DNA of 64,000 nucleotides from Pigmentiphaga sp. NML030171 (GCF_002188635.1 NZ_NINX01000029.1:270829-334828); one strand, 5' to 3'; counted from the first letter of the stretch, positions 36,347 to 45,084 are shown. Numbers and translations: made by a program. The notes: a model not told the origin generated them from the letters alone.

Positions 36347-37649
36347 GATGCTGCGCCGATGGACACGAACGCTGCTGGCGATGGCTGGCATGCTGGCGCC
36401 AGGTGCGTACGCGGCGGATCTGTGTCCGGCCCATACCCACACCCTGGCCTTCTTCAACGGCGTCTGGAATACGCCCGATACCGCAGCCAGCGGCGCGCGG
36501 GCCCTGCTCGGGGCGCTGGACGAAGCGCTGCGCGCACACCCCGCACGCGCGACGCTCGCCATCGGCGCCGAGGTGTTCTACAACGCCAGCGGCTTGCAAC
36601 GCGGGACGCGCGAGGGCATCGAAGACCTGGTCGAAGTCTTCGCGCAGCGGGCCGCGGAACTGGACGATGCCGTGCGCCAGCGCTGGGAGCTGTTCTGGGA
36701 AATCGTCGATGGCCGCCTGGAAGGCTGGCATCGGATAGCAGCCGTGCTGCCTCGCGCCCGCGACCTCGCCGTCGCGCTGACCGAGGCACGCAACGCGCGG
36801 CTGCTTGCGCATGCCACCTCGTTCGCCGCCGCCCCGCCCACCGGAATCGACTACGCCGCCCATCGGCTGCGCTTGCGCGCGCTGCACGCCCTGGGACGCG
36901 GCGTCCTGCTGGTGGGGCATTCGCAGGGCAACTTCTTCCTGAACGGCGCCTATCGCGCACAACCCGATCCGGCGGCGCTCGCGGTGGTCCACATCGCGCC
37001 CGCATCGGCCCGCGCCAGCGGTCCCCACCTGCTGTCGGGCAACGACATGGTCATCGCTGCCCTGCGCGGCGTGGTACCGGGCACCCCGCCGCCGCCCAAT
37101 CTCTGGATCCCGCCGTCGACCCGGGATCCCTCCGGCCATCAGTTGATCGAGACCTACCTGGACGCCGACCGCAACGGCCGGTCCGCCGCCGGCGCGCTGA
37201 TGGCCGATCGCCTGCTGGCGCTGAAGGCCGCCGAACCCCGGGCAAGCCCGGGATTCTTCACCGCCACGCTGGCCTGGGACGGCGACGGCGACATAGACCT
37301 GCACGTGCTGGAACCTGGCGGCGCCCACGTGCACTACGGCGCGCGCGTGGGCGCCAGCGGCTCCCTAGACCTGGACAACACGGCGGGCCATGGGCCGGAA
37401 CACTATCACGCGACCTGCGATCCGCAGCGCCTGCAAGCCGGCATATTCAGCGTGGGCTTGAACAACTACGCGGCGCCCGCCGGCAGGAAGGCGATGCTGC
37501 AGATCGCCACCGCGGCCCACGGCGTGACGCGCACCGTCCAGGTGGATGCGGGCCCGCCGCGCGGCGAAGCGGGGGATGCCTCGCCTATCGTCCTCCTGCG
37601 CGTCGCCGTGGCCCGATCCGGCTCGGCCTGGACGGCAACCGTCCACTAG
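36339..37649 (+). CDS. Secreted protein with alpha/beta-hydrolase motif and C-terminal DUF2135/YfaP-like domain
   Basis: The 436-residue protein has a signal peptide (1-27, GAYAADL). Residues about 30-300 contain GVLLVGHSQGNFFLNGAY, a GxSxG lipase-type nucleophile elbow (Ser about 195). A later SGHQLIETYLD holds a possible catalytic His. Residues about 305-436 begin LAWDGDGDIDLHVLEPGGAHVHYG and resemble YfaP/DUF2135 domains that carry a DxDLHV signature. The domain pairing and the upstream lipoprotein with a calcium-type loop are unusual. Enzyme activity is inferred from the motif only. Confidence 0.72.
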   Translation: MNRMLRRWTRTLLAMAGMLAPGAYAADLCPAHTHTLAFFNGVWNTPDTAASGARALLGALDEALRAHPARATLAIGAEVFYNASGLQRGTREGIEDLVEVFAQRAAELDDAVRQRWELFWEIVDGRLEGWHRIAAVLPRARDLAVALTEARNARLLAHATSFAAAPPTGIDYAAHRLRLRALHALGRGVLLVGHSQGNFFLNGAYRAQPDPAALAVVHIAPASARASGPHLLSGNDMVIAALRGVVPGTPPPPNLWIPPSTRDPSGHQLIETYLDADRNGRSAAGALMADRLLALKAAEPRASPGFFTATLAWDGDGDIDLHVLEPGGAHVHYGARVGASGSLDLDNTAGHGPEHYHATCDPQRLQAGIFSVGLNNYAAPAGRKAMLQIATAAHGVTRTVQVDAGPPRGEAGDASPIVLLRVAVARSGSAWTATVH

Positions 37650-37695
37650 GGCCTGTTCACGCTAAAAGGAGGCTCGCACAGGCCGGGAGTGGGCC
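37649..37695. repeat. Intergenic repeat, copy 1 (between convergent genes)
   Basis: About 47 bp closely match 43973-44020. Internal arms GGCCTGT (37650-37656) and ACAGGCC (37678-37684) form a hairpin. It lies between the stop codons of the convergent hydrolase and Bug-receptor genes, as copy 2 does for marR and fur. It is probably a dispersed bidirectional terminator or REP-like element. Confidence 0.7.
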
Positions 37696-37709
37696 TTGGG
37701 CCGGGCGGA

Positions 37710-38669
37710 TCATTCGGCGCGGATGCCGCGCTCCTTGATCAACTGGCCGAAGCGGGCGTAGTCCTTGGCGAAGCCGGCCGCCGCCGACCGCGGGTCGTCG
37801 CCTACCGGCACGAAGCCCATGCCCCGGAGCTGTTTCTCCACGTCGGGATCCCGCAGCACGCGGGCGAACTCGGCGTGGATGCGGTCCACGACGTCCGGCG
37901 GCGTCCCCCTGGCGGCGAACAGCAACTGGAAACCTTCGATCTCCGTGCCCGGATAGCGGCGGGCCATGGGCTGGGCGGACGGAAACAGGAAGAATGGCTC
38001 GGCCGAGGTCACACCCAGCACACGGACGGTGCCCATGTCGACCAGGGGCTGCACATTCGTCGGGGTGTCGATGCCGCAATCGAGTTGCCCCGAGGCCAGG
38101 CTGGGGGCGGCCTGCGAGAAGCTCCGGTACGGGGCGTGGACGATCTCGACCGACGCCGCCTGCTTGATCAGCTCCAAGGCCAGGTGCGGCGGCGAACCCA
38201 CGCCGTAGCTGGAACAGGTCAGCTTGCCGGGATGGGCGGCCGCGTAGGCCACGAAGGCCTCGAACGATTCCACCGGCAGGGAGGTCCTGACGACCAGGGC
38301 ATAGGGGGTACGCGCGATGCGGGTCACGGGCACGAGGTCGCGCTCCACGTCGAACGGCAGCCTGGACAGCCATGGGGTGATGGCCAGCGCCGAGGTCTGC
38401 ATCAGCAGCGTGTAGCCGTCCGGCGGGGCCGCCACGACGGCCTGGGTGCCGATATTGCCGGTCGCGCCGGTCCGGTTGTCGACGATGACCGGCTGCCCCA
38501 CCCGGGCCTGGATGCGCTCGGCCAGCAGGCGCGCCACGCGGTCGATCGAACCGCCCGCCACGAAGGGAACGATGAGCCGTATCGGCCGTTCCGGGTAGCC
38601 TGCCGCCGCCGGGGCGAACGGCGCCAGGAGGATGGCCGCCATCAGGCCGTGCCAGAACGCTCGGATCAT
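37710..38669 (-). CDS. Tripartite tricarboxylate transporter receptor (Bug family)
   Basis: The 319-residue periplasmic binding protein has a signal peptide (1-23, APAAAG). Family motifs are YPERPIRLIVPFVAGGSIDRVARLLAERI, PVIVDNRTGATGNIGTQAVV and APPDGYTLLMQTSALAI. Bug receptors are hugely expanded in Bordetella and relatives and bind carboxylates or other organic acids. No TctAB partner genes are adjacent, which is usual for orphan Bug genes. The ligand cannot be predicted. Confidence 0.93.
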   Translation of the reverse strand: MIRAFWHGLMAAILLAPFAPAAAGYPERPIRLIVPFVAGGSIDRVARLLAERIQARVGQPVIVDNRTGATGNIGTQAVVAAPPDGYTLLMQTSALAITPWLSRLPFDVERDLVPVTRIARTPYALVVRTSLPVESFEAFVAYAAAHPGKLTCSSYGVGSPPHLALELIKQAASVEIVHAPYRSFSQAAPSLASGQLDCGIDTPTNVQPLVDMGTVRVLGVTSAEPFFLFPSAQPMARRYPGTEIEGFQLLFAARGTPPDVVDRIHAEFARVLRDPDVEKQLRGMGFVPVGDDPRSAAAGFAKDYARFGQLIKERGIRAE

Positions 38670-38808
38670 GTGCCGTCTCCGTTGTTGTCATGTATCGTGG
38701 TCGCCCGATCGCTGCACTGTAGAAGGCGGGCGCCTCTCCCGCCATAGGCGCGAGGCAATGCGGCCATTGCCGGCAGGTGATGATGCCGCGCGGACACGAG
38801 ACCGAACG

Positions 38809-39588
38809 ATGACGACCCTGGAACTGATCGCCGGCCGCCACGCCGGCCTTGCCTTTCTCGCCTGGCTGGCCGGCGCGTGCGCGCTCGGCCTGTGGGTAGG
38901 GAGGCTGCTGGACGCGAGCCGGACCTCGCCGGCGCGCCGGTCGCGCGTGATGGCGGGGTTGATCGCGGGCGGCGTCGCCGTGTTCGGATTCATCGCCGCC
39001 AACGTCGTGACCGAGTCACGGCTGGTGGCCTTCGACAAGGTGCTGGCCGAGACCCTGGCCGAACGCGCCTCGCCCGCCTGGCTGCGGTTCCTGTCCATGC
39101 TGACCGTGGCCGGCGACCGGGACTTCCTGCTGGGACTGGGCACCCTCGTGCTGGCCGTGCTGCTGTGGCGCCGCCGCTGGCGCGACGCGGTGCTCTGGCT
39201 GGCGGGCACGCTGGGCGCGGCGGGGCTGAACGTGCTGCTCAAGAGCACCTTCCAGCGGGTCCGCCCCGAACACCTGCACGGGTTCACGCAGGAACTGGGC
39301 TGGAGCTTCCCCAGCGGGCACGCCACCGGCGCGATGGCGGTGTACGGCATGCTGGCCTATTTGCTGGCTGGCCTGGCGCCGCCGGCGTGGCGCCAGGCCA
39401 TGGCCATGTTCGCGGCCGGCCTGATCGCCAGCGTCGGCTACAGCCGCGTGATGCTGCAGGTGCACTACCTGAGCGACGTCATCGCCGCCTTCGCCGTCAC
39501 CGCGGCCTGGCTGATGGCATGCGTGGCCGTGCGCGAGCGGACGGACCGCTCGCGCGTACTCAGGCCATCAGGCCTTCGATCTCGCTGA
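38809..39588 (+). CDS. PAP2-family membrane phosphatase
   Basis: The 259-residue protein has six membrane helices. The three catalytic motifs are KSTFQRVRP (about 145-153), PSGHATG (about 168-174, His acid/base) and SRVMLQVHYLSDV (about 212-224, nucleophilic His). These enzymes dephosphorylate undecaprenyl pyrophosphate, phosphatidic acid or lipid A at the periplasmic face. The start at 38809 was chosen because upstream in-frame codons carry no family signal. The 3' end overlaps the convergent isochorismatase gene by 29 bp. Confidence 0.9.
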   Translation: MTTLELIAGRHAGLAFLAWLAGACALGLWVGRLLDASRTSPARRSRVMAGLIAGGVAVFGFIAANVVTESRLVAFDKVLAETLAERASPAWLRFLSMLTVAGDRDFLLGLGTLVLAVLLWRRRWRDAVLWLAGTLGAAGLNVLLKSTFQRVRPEHLHGFTQELGWSFPSGHATGAMAVYGMLAYLLAGLAPPAWRQAMAMFAAGLIASVGYSRVMLQVHYLSDVIAAFAVTAAWLMACVAVRERTDRSRVLRPSGLRSR

Positions 39589-40240
39589 CCTCGCGCACGT
39601 CGCCGAAGTTCTGCACGAAGGTCTCCAGCGCCGCCCGGTGTTCCTCGTCGGACAGCGCCGCCAGGCAATCCGCCACCATGATGGGGAAGAAGTCCAGCAT
39701 CATGGCATCGCGGCCGGTGGACTCGCAGCAGATGTTGGTCTTGGTGCCGGCGATCAGCAGATGGGTGATTCCCGCGCTGCGCAGCACCCGCTCCAGCCCG
39801 GACGAACCGTGGGCCAGGGCGCTGTAGCGGTTCTTGGCCAGATGAACGTCGCCGGGCGCGGGCGCCATGCCCTGCCACAGCGCCTCGGAAGCCGGGCGCG
39901 GCGCGTTCGCCTCGATGGTGCGGGCGCGCACGTCGGCGGCCACGAAATGGTCGTAGAAGCCGGACCAGTCCGATCCCTGCCCCACCGGCAGGTTCGCGTG
40001 GGTGACCCACGCGACCAGTCCGCCCCGGCGCCGCACGATGCGGGCCAGGGCGTTGATGTTGTCGACGATGGACCGGGATTCGGGGACTTCGGCGGGGCTG
40101 CCGGGGGCGACGAAGGTCGGCTGCATGTCGATGACGACGAGGGCGGTCCTGGTCGGGTCGAGCCGGTCGTGCAAGTGCACGCGGCCGCGCCGGGCGATGA
40201 CGCGATCGACGATATGCTGGCGTATCGGTAGCGTGTGCAT
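39560..40240 (-). CDS. Isochorismatase-family cysteine hydrolase
   Basis: The 226-residue protein has the family triad Asp in LVVIDMQ (about 38), Lys in HLAKNRYSAL (about 136) and Cys in GTKTNICCEST (171/172). Members hydrolyse amides, ureas or isochorismate; the typical prediction is a carbamoylase/nicotinamidase-type amidase. The start MHTLPIRQHIVDRVIARRG follows directly after the DUF937 gene end (2-bp gap), suggesting co-transcription. The overlap with the PAP2 gene is convergent. Confidence 0.88.
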   Translation of the reverse strand: MHTLPIRQHIVDRVIARRGRVHLHDRLDPTRTALVVIDMQPTFVAPGSPAEVPESRSIVDNINALARIVRRRGGLVAWVTHANLPVGQGSDWSGFYDHFVAADVRARTIEANAPRPASEALWQGMAPAPGDVHLAKNRYSALAHGSSGLERVLRSAGITHLLIAGTKTNICCESTGRDAMMLDFFPIMVADCLAALSDEEHRAALETFVQNFGDVREVSEIEGLMA

Positions 40241-40241
40241 G

Positions 40242-40856
40242 CTAGCGACGGCCTCCCAACAGGCTGCCGCCGATCTTGACCAGATCGTCCAGGCCCACCT
40301 GCCCGTCGCCGTTCTGGTCGAGCAAGGATCCCAGCAGGCCGCCGCCCAGGCCGCCCTGCTGGCGCGCGGCATCGCGCTCCTGGCCCAGCGTGGTGCCCAG
40401 GCTGTCGGCCGACATGCCGCCCGACTGCACGCGCTGCGCCAGGAAGGCCATCACGATGGGAGCGAGCATTTTCAGCAGGTTCGCGGCGTTGCCGCCGCCC
40501 AGGCCGGTGGCCTCGCCCAGCCCGGCCTCGGCGCGCTGCCGGTCGGCGCCGAAGATGTGGCCCAGGATGGCGCCTCCGTCCGATTGGGCACCCGCGCTGC
40601 CACCCCCCAGGAGCGACCCCAGCATGCCCTCCAGGCCGCCGCCCCCGCCGTGGTCCTGCAGCGCGCCGAACAGCGCCTGCGCGCCCTGCGGCTGGGCCGC
40701 GTTGTTGCCCATCGCGCCCAGCAGCAGGGGCAGCGCGGCGCCCACGGCCTGCTGGGTCTGGGCGGTGTCCGTGCCCAGTTGCTGCGCGAGCTGCTGCAAG
40801 GGGGCGCCTTGCAGCTGGGACATCAGTTCGTCTGACAGGGAAGAAGAGGCGTTCAT
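40242..40856 (-). CDS. DUF937 (YidB-like) protein with EF-hand-like loop
   Basis: The 204-residue protein starts MNASSSLSDELMSQLQGAPLQQLAQQLGTDTAQTQQAVGAALPLLLGAM, the DUF937 signature. The middle is Gly-rich and the C-terminus holds DQNGDGQVGLDDLVKIGGSLLGG, a calcium-binding loop pattern. Function unknown. A longer start at 40916 is in frame but is not supported by the family. Confidence 0.85.
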   Translation of the reverse strand: MNASSSLSDELMSQLQGAPLQQLAQQLGTDTAQTQQAVGAALPLLLGAMGNNAAQPQGAQALFGALQDHGGGGGLEGMLGSLLGGGSAGAQSDGGAILGHIFGADRQRAEAGLGEATGLGGGNAANLLKMLAPIVMAFLAQRVQSGGMSADSLGTTLGQERDAARQQGGLGGGLLGSLLDQNGDGQVGLDDLVKIGGSLLGGRR

Positions 40857-40992
40857 GGCGATTCTCGCTGAAGACGCCGGCGCAGTGCCGGCCCAGGGGC
40901 CATCGTAGCTCGCCATGCATGAGCGCGCATGGCGTTAACAGACTGATACGTCTGACGGGGCCGATTGTTTCCGCCCGACGCCCGCACAAGGG

Positions 40993-41781
40993 TCAACGCC
41001 GCGGCAGCGCCAGGTACGCCTCGCGCACGGCCTCGGTCCCATGGACGCGCTCCAATCGCCGCACGGTGAAGTGGCCCCGCCCCATGTCCTGGAAATGATC
41101 GATGAACAACGCGTTGATCGCCCCGCCGCCGATGGCGCCTATCATCGGCACCGCCTGCGCCAGCGCCTTCTCGGACACCGCGATCGAGAAGCGCGAGGCG
41201 ATCTCGGAGATCAGCCGGACCAGCACCGGCGCGCTGCCCTTGGCCGTGCCATGCTGCGCGAGGTACTGGCTGGCCGAGGCGATGGCCTGCGCCAGCGCGG
41301 CGCGGGAGGCGAAGTAGCCGGCGTCGGTCGCGTCGTCGGCCTTCGAGGAACCGCCCAGCGCCAGCACGTGCAGGCACTCCAGCCGCGCTTCGGGCGTCTT
41401 CAGGTCCTCGCCCTGGCTGCGGGCGATGTCGGCGATGGAGCGCAGCATGATGGTGGTCGAGATCGGCAGCTCCACGGCCAGCCCCGCCATGCCGAAGGCG
41501 CCGCCTGCGGCTCCCGAGGCCCCGGCCGCCAGCTTGTGCCACCAGTCGGCGGCCGCCGCCGGCCGGGTCGGATCCATGGTCTTGACCGCCACGTCCAGGG
41601 CCTTGCTGATGGAACGGCGGGCGAGTTCGTCGATCATCGACGACACCCGGTCCGGCAGCGCGGCCAGCGTACGCTCGATGGGCTTGCCGGCGATCCCCGC
41701 GATGCGCGCGGCGATGCCCGGGTGCTCCAGCAGGTGCCTGGCCCGCGCCAGTTCCTGCAGATCGGATTCGGAAAGCGGCAT
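40993..41781 (-). CDS. EcsC family protein
   Basis: The 262-residue protein matches EcsC: KLAAGASGAAGGAFGMAGLAVELPISTTIMLRSIADIARSQGED and a C-terminal VPMIGAIGGGAINALFIDHFQDMGRGHFTVRRLE. Two Gly-rich hydrophobic stretches suggest membrane association. In Bacillus, EcsC accompanies an ABC exporter; here it stands alone. GAGGA precedes the start at 41781. The biochemical role is unknown. Confidence 0.88.
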   Translation of the reverse strand: MPLSESDLQELARARHLLEHPGIAARIAGIAGKPIERTLAALPDRVSSMIDELARRSISKALDVAVKTMDPTRPAAAADWWHKLAAGASGAAGGAFGMAGLAVELPISTTIMLRSIADIARSQGEDLKTPEARLECLHVLALGGSSKADDATDAGYFASRAALAQAIASASQYLAQHGTAKGSAPVLVRLISEIASRFSIAVSEKALAQAVPMIGAIGGGAINALFIDHFQDMGRGHFTVRRLERVHGTEAVREAYLALPRR

Positions 41782-41894
41782 GGAAAGTCCTCGAAAGACG
41801 TCCGGTTGCATGGGACCGGTACGAGGGCCGGCGGGTTCTGGCCCATGTTAAACAAAAAGGTACGGGCGCGGTCCCTGCGCGCCGGGAGGACTAC

Positions 41895-41916
41895 AATCAT
41901 TGATCGATCAATGATT
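41895..41916. promoter_or_regulatory. 22-bp perfect palindrome, probable MarR operator
   Basis: Half-site AATCATTGATC is followed directly by its exact reverse complement, 14 bp before the MFS start codon. The second gene of the operon encodes a MarR protein, so negative autoregulation of the efflux operon is likely. Confidence 0.75.
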
Positions 41917-41929
41917 CTGGCATCCTCCC

Positions 41930-43528
41930 ATGTCCACGCTTCCCCAGCATTCCGAAGGCCAGGTCCTGCCCTTCAGGCAATCGCTGATGGCCGTCCTCGG
42001 CATGTGCTTCGTCATGATGATGGTCGCCATCGACCAGACCGTGGTGGGTACCGCCTTGCCCACCATCGTGGCCGAGCTGAGGGGATTCGACCTGTATGCG
42101 TGGGTGGCCACCGCCTACCTGCTGCCGTCCGTCATCACCGTGCCCATCTTCGGCCGGCTGGGCGACTACTACGGCCGCAAGCCGTTCGTGATCGCGGCCA
42201 TCTTCGTCTTCACGCTGGCCTCGGTGCTGTGCGGGGCGGCCACCAGCATGCTGTGGCTGGTCGTGGCGCGCGGCCTGCAAGGCATAGGCGGCGGCATGCT
42301 GGTGGGCTGCGCGTTCGCGTGCATTCCCGACCTGTTCCCCGAGCCCCGCGTGCGCCTGCGCTGGCAGATCATCGTCAGCTCTGCCTTCGGCATCGCCAAC
42401 GCCATCGGCCCTTCGCTGGGCGGGGTGATGACCGAGCAGTACGGCTGGCGCTCGGTGTTCTACGTCAACCTGCCGGTCGGGCTGCTGGGCATCCTGTTCG
42501 TCGCGCGCTTCCTGCCGCGCATCCGCCATCACACGGCCGGCAAGATACAACTGGACTGGCCCGGCGCGCTGCTGATCGCGCTGGCGCTCGGCTGCCTGCA
42601 GATGGTCGTGGAGCTGCTGCCCAAGGGCGCCGCCTCGACCACGGTACTGCTCCTGGGGGCCGGCAGCCTGGCCGCCTTCGCCGGCCTGTATTTCTGGGAA
42701 CAGCGCTGCCCGCAGCCGCTGCTGCCCATCGACATGTTCCGCAACCCGGCGCTGGCGGTGCTGTTCGTGCTGGCGACACTGGTCGGCTTCATCATCTTCG
42801 CGCTGATGTTCTACGCGCCGCTGCTGCTGCAGGGCGGCTTCGGGCTGTCGCCCCAGGAAGCGGGCCTGCTCATCACCCCCATGGCGGCCTGCATCACCGT
42901 GGGCAGCATCCTGAACGGCCGCATCATCAGCCACATCGACAAGCCCAACCGCATGCTGTATGCGGGCTTCGCCACGCTGGCGCTGGCCTGCCTGGGGGTC
43001 GTCACCACCCACCACGACACGCCGCACGCGCTCTTCGCGTTCTACATGTTCCTGGCCGGGATAGGCATAGGCTTCACCATGCCCAACCTGACGATCTTCG
43101 CCCAGCACACCGCGGACCGGACCCACTTGGGCATCGCCACCGCCACGCTGCAATCGACCCGCATGGTGGGCGGCATGCTGGGCACGGCCATCGTCGGAAC
43201 CATCGTCTCGCACAGCTACCTGTGGCGCGTCACCGACGTACTGCAATCGGAGAACGCGCTGCAGTGGCTGCCGCAGCTGCACAATCCCCAGGTCCTGGTG
43301 GACCCGCAGGCCCAGCGCACGCTGGCCGAACAATTCGCCCTGCATGGCGGCCACGCCACCGAACTGCTCGAACACGTGCGCCAGGCCCTGGTCTCGGGCA
43401 TCCACAACGGCCAGATCCTGGCGGTGCTGATCGCCCTGGTCGGACTGTGGCTGGTAAGGCGCGTACCGTCCATCCAGATCGTGCGCCCCGAGCGAGGCAA
43501 GCGGCCCGCCCCCGAGGAGGCGCCATGA
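41930..43528 (+). CDS. MFS multidrug efflux transporter (DHA2/EmrB-like, 14 TM)
   Basis: The 532-residue transporter has motif A GRLGDYYGRKPFV (about 80) and motif C-like SAFGIANAIGPSLGGVMTEQYGWRSVFYVNLPVG. About 14 membrane segments fit the DHA2 proton-drug antiporter family. The start is 14 bp after the operator palindrome and the end overlaps marR by 4 bp. The substrate is unknown. No HlyD-type partner is adjacent. Confidence 0.92.
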   Translation: MSTLPQHSEGQVLPFRQSLMAVLGMCFVMMMVAIDQTVVGTALPTIVAELRGFDLYAWVATAYLLPSVITVPIFGRLGDYYGRKPFVIAAIFVFTLASVLCGAATSMLWLVVARGLQGIGGGMLVGCAFACIPDLFPEPRVRLRWQIIVSSAFGIANAIGPSLGGVMTEQYGWRSVFYVNLPVGLLGILFVARFLPRIRHHTAGKIQLDWPGALLIALALGCLQMVVELLPKGAASTTVLLLGAGSLAAFAGLYFWEQRCPQPLLPIDMFRNPALAVLFVLATLVGFIIFALMFYAPLLLQGGFGLSPQEAGLLITPMAACITVGSILNGRIISHIDKPNRMLYAGFATLALACLGVVTTHHDTPHALFAFYMFLAGIGIGFTMPNLTIFAQHTADRTHLGIATATLQSTRMVGGMLGTAIVGTIVSHSYLWRVTDVLQSENALQWLPQLHNPQVLVDPQAQRTLAEQFALHGGHATELLEHVRQALVSGIHNGQILAVLIALVGLWLVRRVPSIQIVRPERGKRPAPEEAP

Positions 43529-43989
43529 ATCGCGAGCAACGCGGCCTGCAGGTCATCCAGCGCCTGGGCCAGACCTACCGCGCCATGCAGGCCGGCTTCA
43601 GCGGCCGCATCGGCCACGCCCTGCCGCGCTGGCGCATCCTGCTGACGCTGGCCGAGCACGGCACCTGCCCGCAGAAGCTCCTGGCCGAGCGCTGCCGGCT
43701 GGACCCCGCATCGCTGACTCGATTGCTCCATGCCCTGGAACAGCTCGGCTGGATCGCCCGTCAGGTGGATGCCCAGGACAACCGCCAGACCAACGTCAGC
43801 CTGACGGCGGCCGGACAGGAGGTGGTGGACGAGGCCATGCCGCGGCGAGCCGCTTTTCTGGACGAAGTGCTCCAGGGCCTGTCGGAGAAAGAGCTCGATG
43901 CGCTGTTGCGGACGCTGGAAGCGCTGGAGGGCAACTTCAGGCAGGCCGCCACGGGCCAGGCCAGCCAGCCCAGGGTCTGTTCACGATAA
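43525..43989 (+). CDS. MarR-family regulator
   Basis: The 154-residue protein has a winged helix: PRWRILLTLAEHGTCPQKLLAERCRLDPASLTRLLHALEQLGWIARQVDAQDNRQTNVSLTAAG. It is coupled to the MFS gene by ATGA and probably represses the operon through the 22-bp palindrome. The last residues (PRVCSR) are encoded inside the intergenic repeat copy 2, so the original stop may have been displaced. Confidence 0.9.
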   Translation: MNREQRGLQVIQRLGQTYRAMQAGFSGRIGHALPRWRILLTLAEHGTCPQKLLAERCRLDPASLTRLLHALEQLGWIARQVDAQDNRQTNVSLTAAGQEVVDEAMPRRAAFLDEVLQGLSEKELDALLRTLEALEGNFRQAATGQASQPRVCSR

Positions 43990-44020
43990 AAGGAAGGCTC
44001 GCACAGGCCGGGAATGGGCC
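43973..44020. repeat. Intergenic repeat, copy 2 (between convergent marR and fur genes)
   Basis: The sequence matches copy 1 (37649-37695) with a few substitutions and one inserted A. Arms GGTCTGT (43974-43980) and ACAGGCC (44003-44009) pair with G-T wobble in RNA. It ends at the stop of the convergent Fur-family gene. Confidence 0.7.
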
Positions 44021-44473
44021 CTAGACATGCGGTGAAGCCCGCTCGTCGTCGATGCGCTCGCCGTACAGTTCCAGCCTGACATCCCGCAGGCGGTAGCCGA
44101 GCGTCTCGGCCGCCGCCTCGTACATGCGCACCAGATCGGCCCCGGGCAGCTCGACGATCTCGCCCGTATGGACATCGATCAAGTGCGCGTGCAGGGCGCG
44201 CTGCGCCAGTTCCCAGACGGCCCGCCCCTGGGTGAACACGTGGCGGCGGACCATGCCGCGATCGTGGAATTCCTTCAGGATGCGATAGACGGAAGACAGG
44301 CTCAGGGCCGGATCCGTCTTGCGGGCGCGCATCAGCAGGTCTTCGGCCGTGGGGTGGTCGGAGGCCTCGTCCAGCGCGGCAAGCACCGCCTGCCGGCCCT
44401 TGGTGGCCCGCATCCCGGCCAGCGCAGGCGGCCGTGACGCGACCGGGCTTCGTGGCGCCAGGGTGGGCTTCAT
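44021..44473 (-). CDS. Fur-family regulator lacking the CxxC zinc motifs
   Basis: The 150-residue protein has the Fur winged helix (MRATKGRQAVLAALDEASDHPTAEDLLMRARKTDPALSLSSVYRILKEFHDRGMVRR). The dimer part has AHLIDVHTGEIVELPGADL, with His ligands, but no Cys pair. It therefore resembles Irr-like or Cys-free Fur proteins. Start and stop are one base apart from the upstream PadR gene (1-bp gap), so both form one operon. The metal or haem signal is not readable. Confidence 0.85.
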   Translation of the reverse strand: MKPTLAPRSPVASRPPALAGMRATKGRQAVLAALDEASDHPTAEDLLMRARKTDPALSLSSVYRILKEFHDRGMVRRHVFTQGRAVWELAQRALHAHLIDVHTGEIVELPGADLVRMYEAAAETLGYRLRDVRLELYGERIDDERASPHV

Positions 44474-44474
44474 C

Positions 44475-45071
44475 CTAACCCCCGCTGATGTCCCGGGCGG
44501 CCTTCTCCAGGACGTCCAGCACGCGCCGCGTCTCGGCCTCGTCCCAGCCGCGCGAATGGAAGGCCAGCGCCGCGCGCAGCGTGTGCATGGCCTGGTGCAC
44601 CGAGCCCGGCATGGCGCGGCCGGACATCGACTGGGCGGTGATGTTCATGCGGTTCAGCACCGCGTCGACCATGGGCCGGTTTTCCTGCAGGAAGGCGCGG
44701 CCTTCTCCGGTGATCTCGAACGACCGCTTGGCGCCTTCCATGCCGGCGGCGCGGATGTGTCCCTGCTCTTCCAGCAGCGTCAGGGTCGGGTAGACCGAGC
44801 CGGGGCTGGGCGCGTAGACGCCGCCGAAGCGCTGTTCGAGTTCCTTGATCAATTCATAGCCCGAGCTGGGACGTTCGGCGATCAGCGCCAGCAGCACCAG
44901 CCTCAGGTCGCCCGGCCCGAAGACGCGTCCGGCCCGGCCGAAACCGCGGCCGCCATCGCCGAAACCACCGCGGCCGCGGCCATCCATGTCGAACGGGTCG
45001 CGGCCGCGATGGCCGCCCCGGCCCGCCATCCACGCGGGCCAGGCGGCCCACATTCTATGAGGGTGAAACAT
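44475..45071 (-). CDS. PadR-family regulator, YqjI/NfeR-like
   Basis: The 198-residue protein has a Gly/Arg/Asp-rich N-terminal extension (about 18-50, GRGGHRGRDPFDMDGRGRGGFGDGG). The PadR helix-turn-helix follows (GDLRLVLLALIAERPSSGYELIKELEQRFGGVYAPSPGSVYPTLTLLEEQGHI). E. coli YqjI (NfeR) has a His-rich extension here and responds to nickel and iron. This one has few His, so the metal response may differ. A double palindrome lies just upstream. Operon with the Fur gene. Confidence 0.87.
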   Translation of the reverse strand: MFHPHRMWAAWPAWMAGRGGHRGRDPFDMDGRGRGGFGDGGRGFGRAGRVFGPGDLRLVLLALIAERPSSGYELIKELEQRFGGVYAPSPGSVYPTLTLLEEQGHIRAAGMEGAKRSFEITGEGRAFLQENRPMVDAVLNRMNITAQSMSGRAMPGSVHQAMHTLRAALAFHSRGWDEAETRRVLDVLEKAARDISGG

Positions 45072-45084
45072 GAGAATACTCCTT

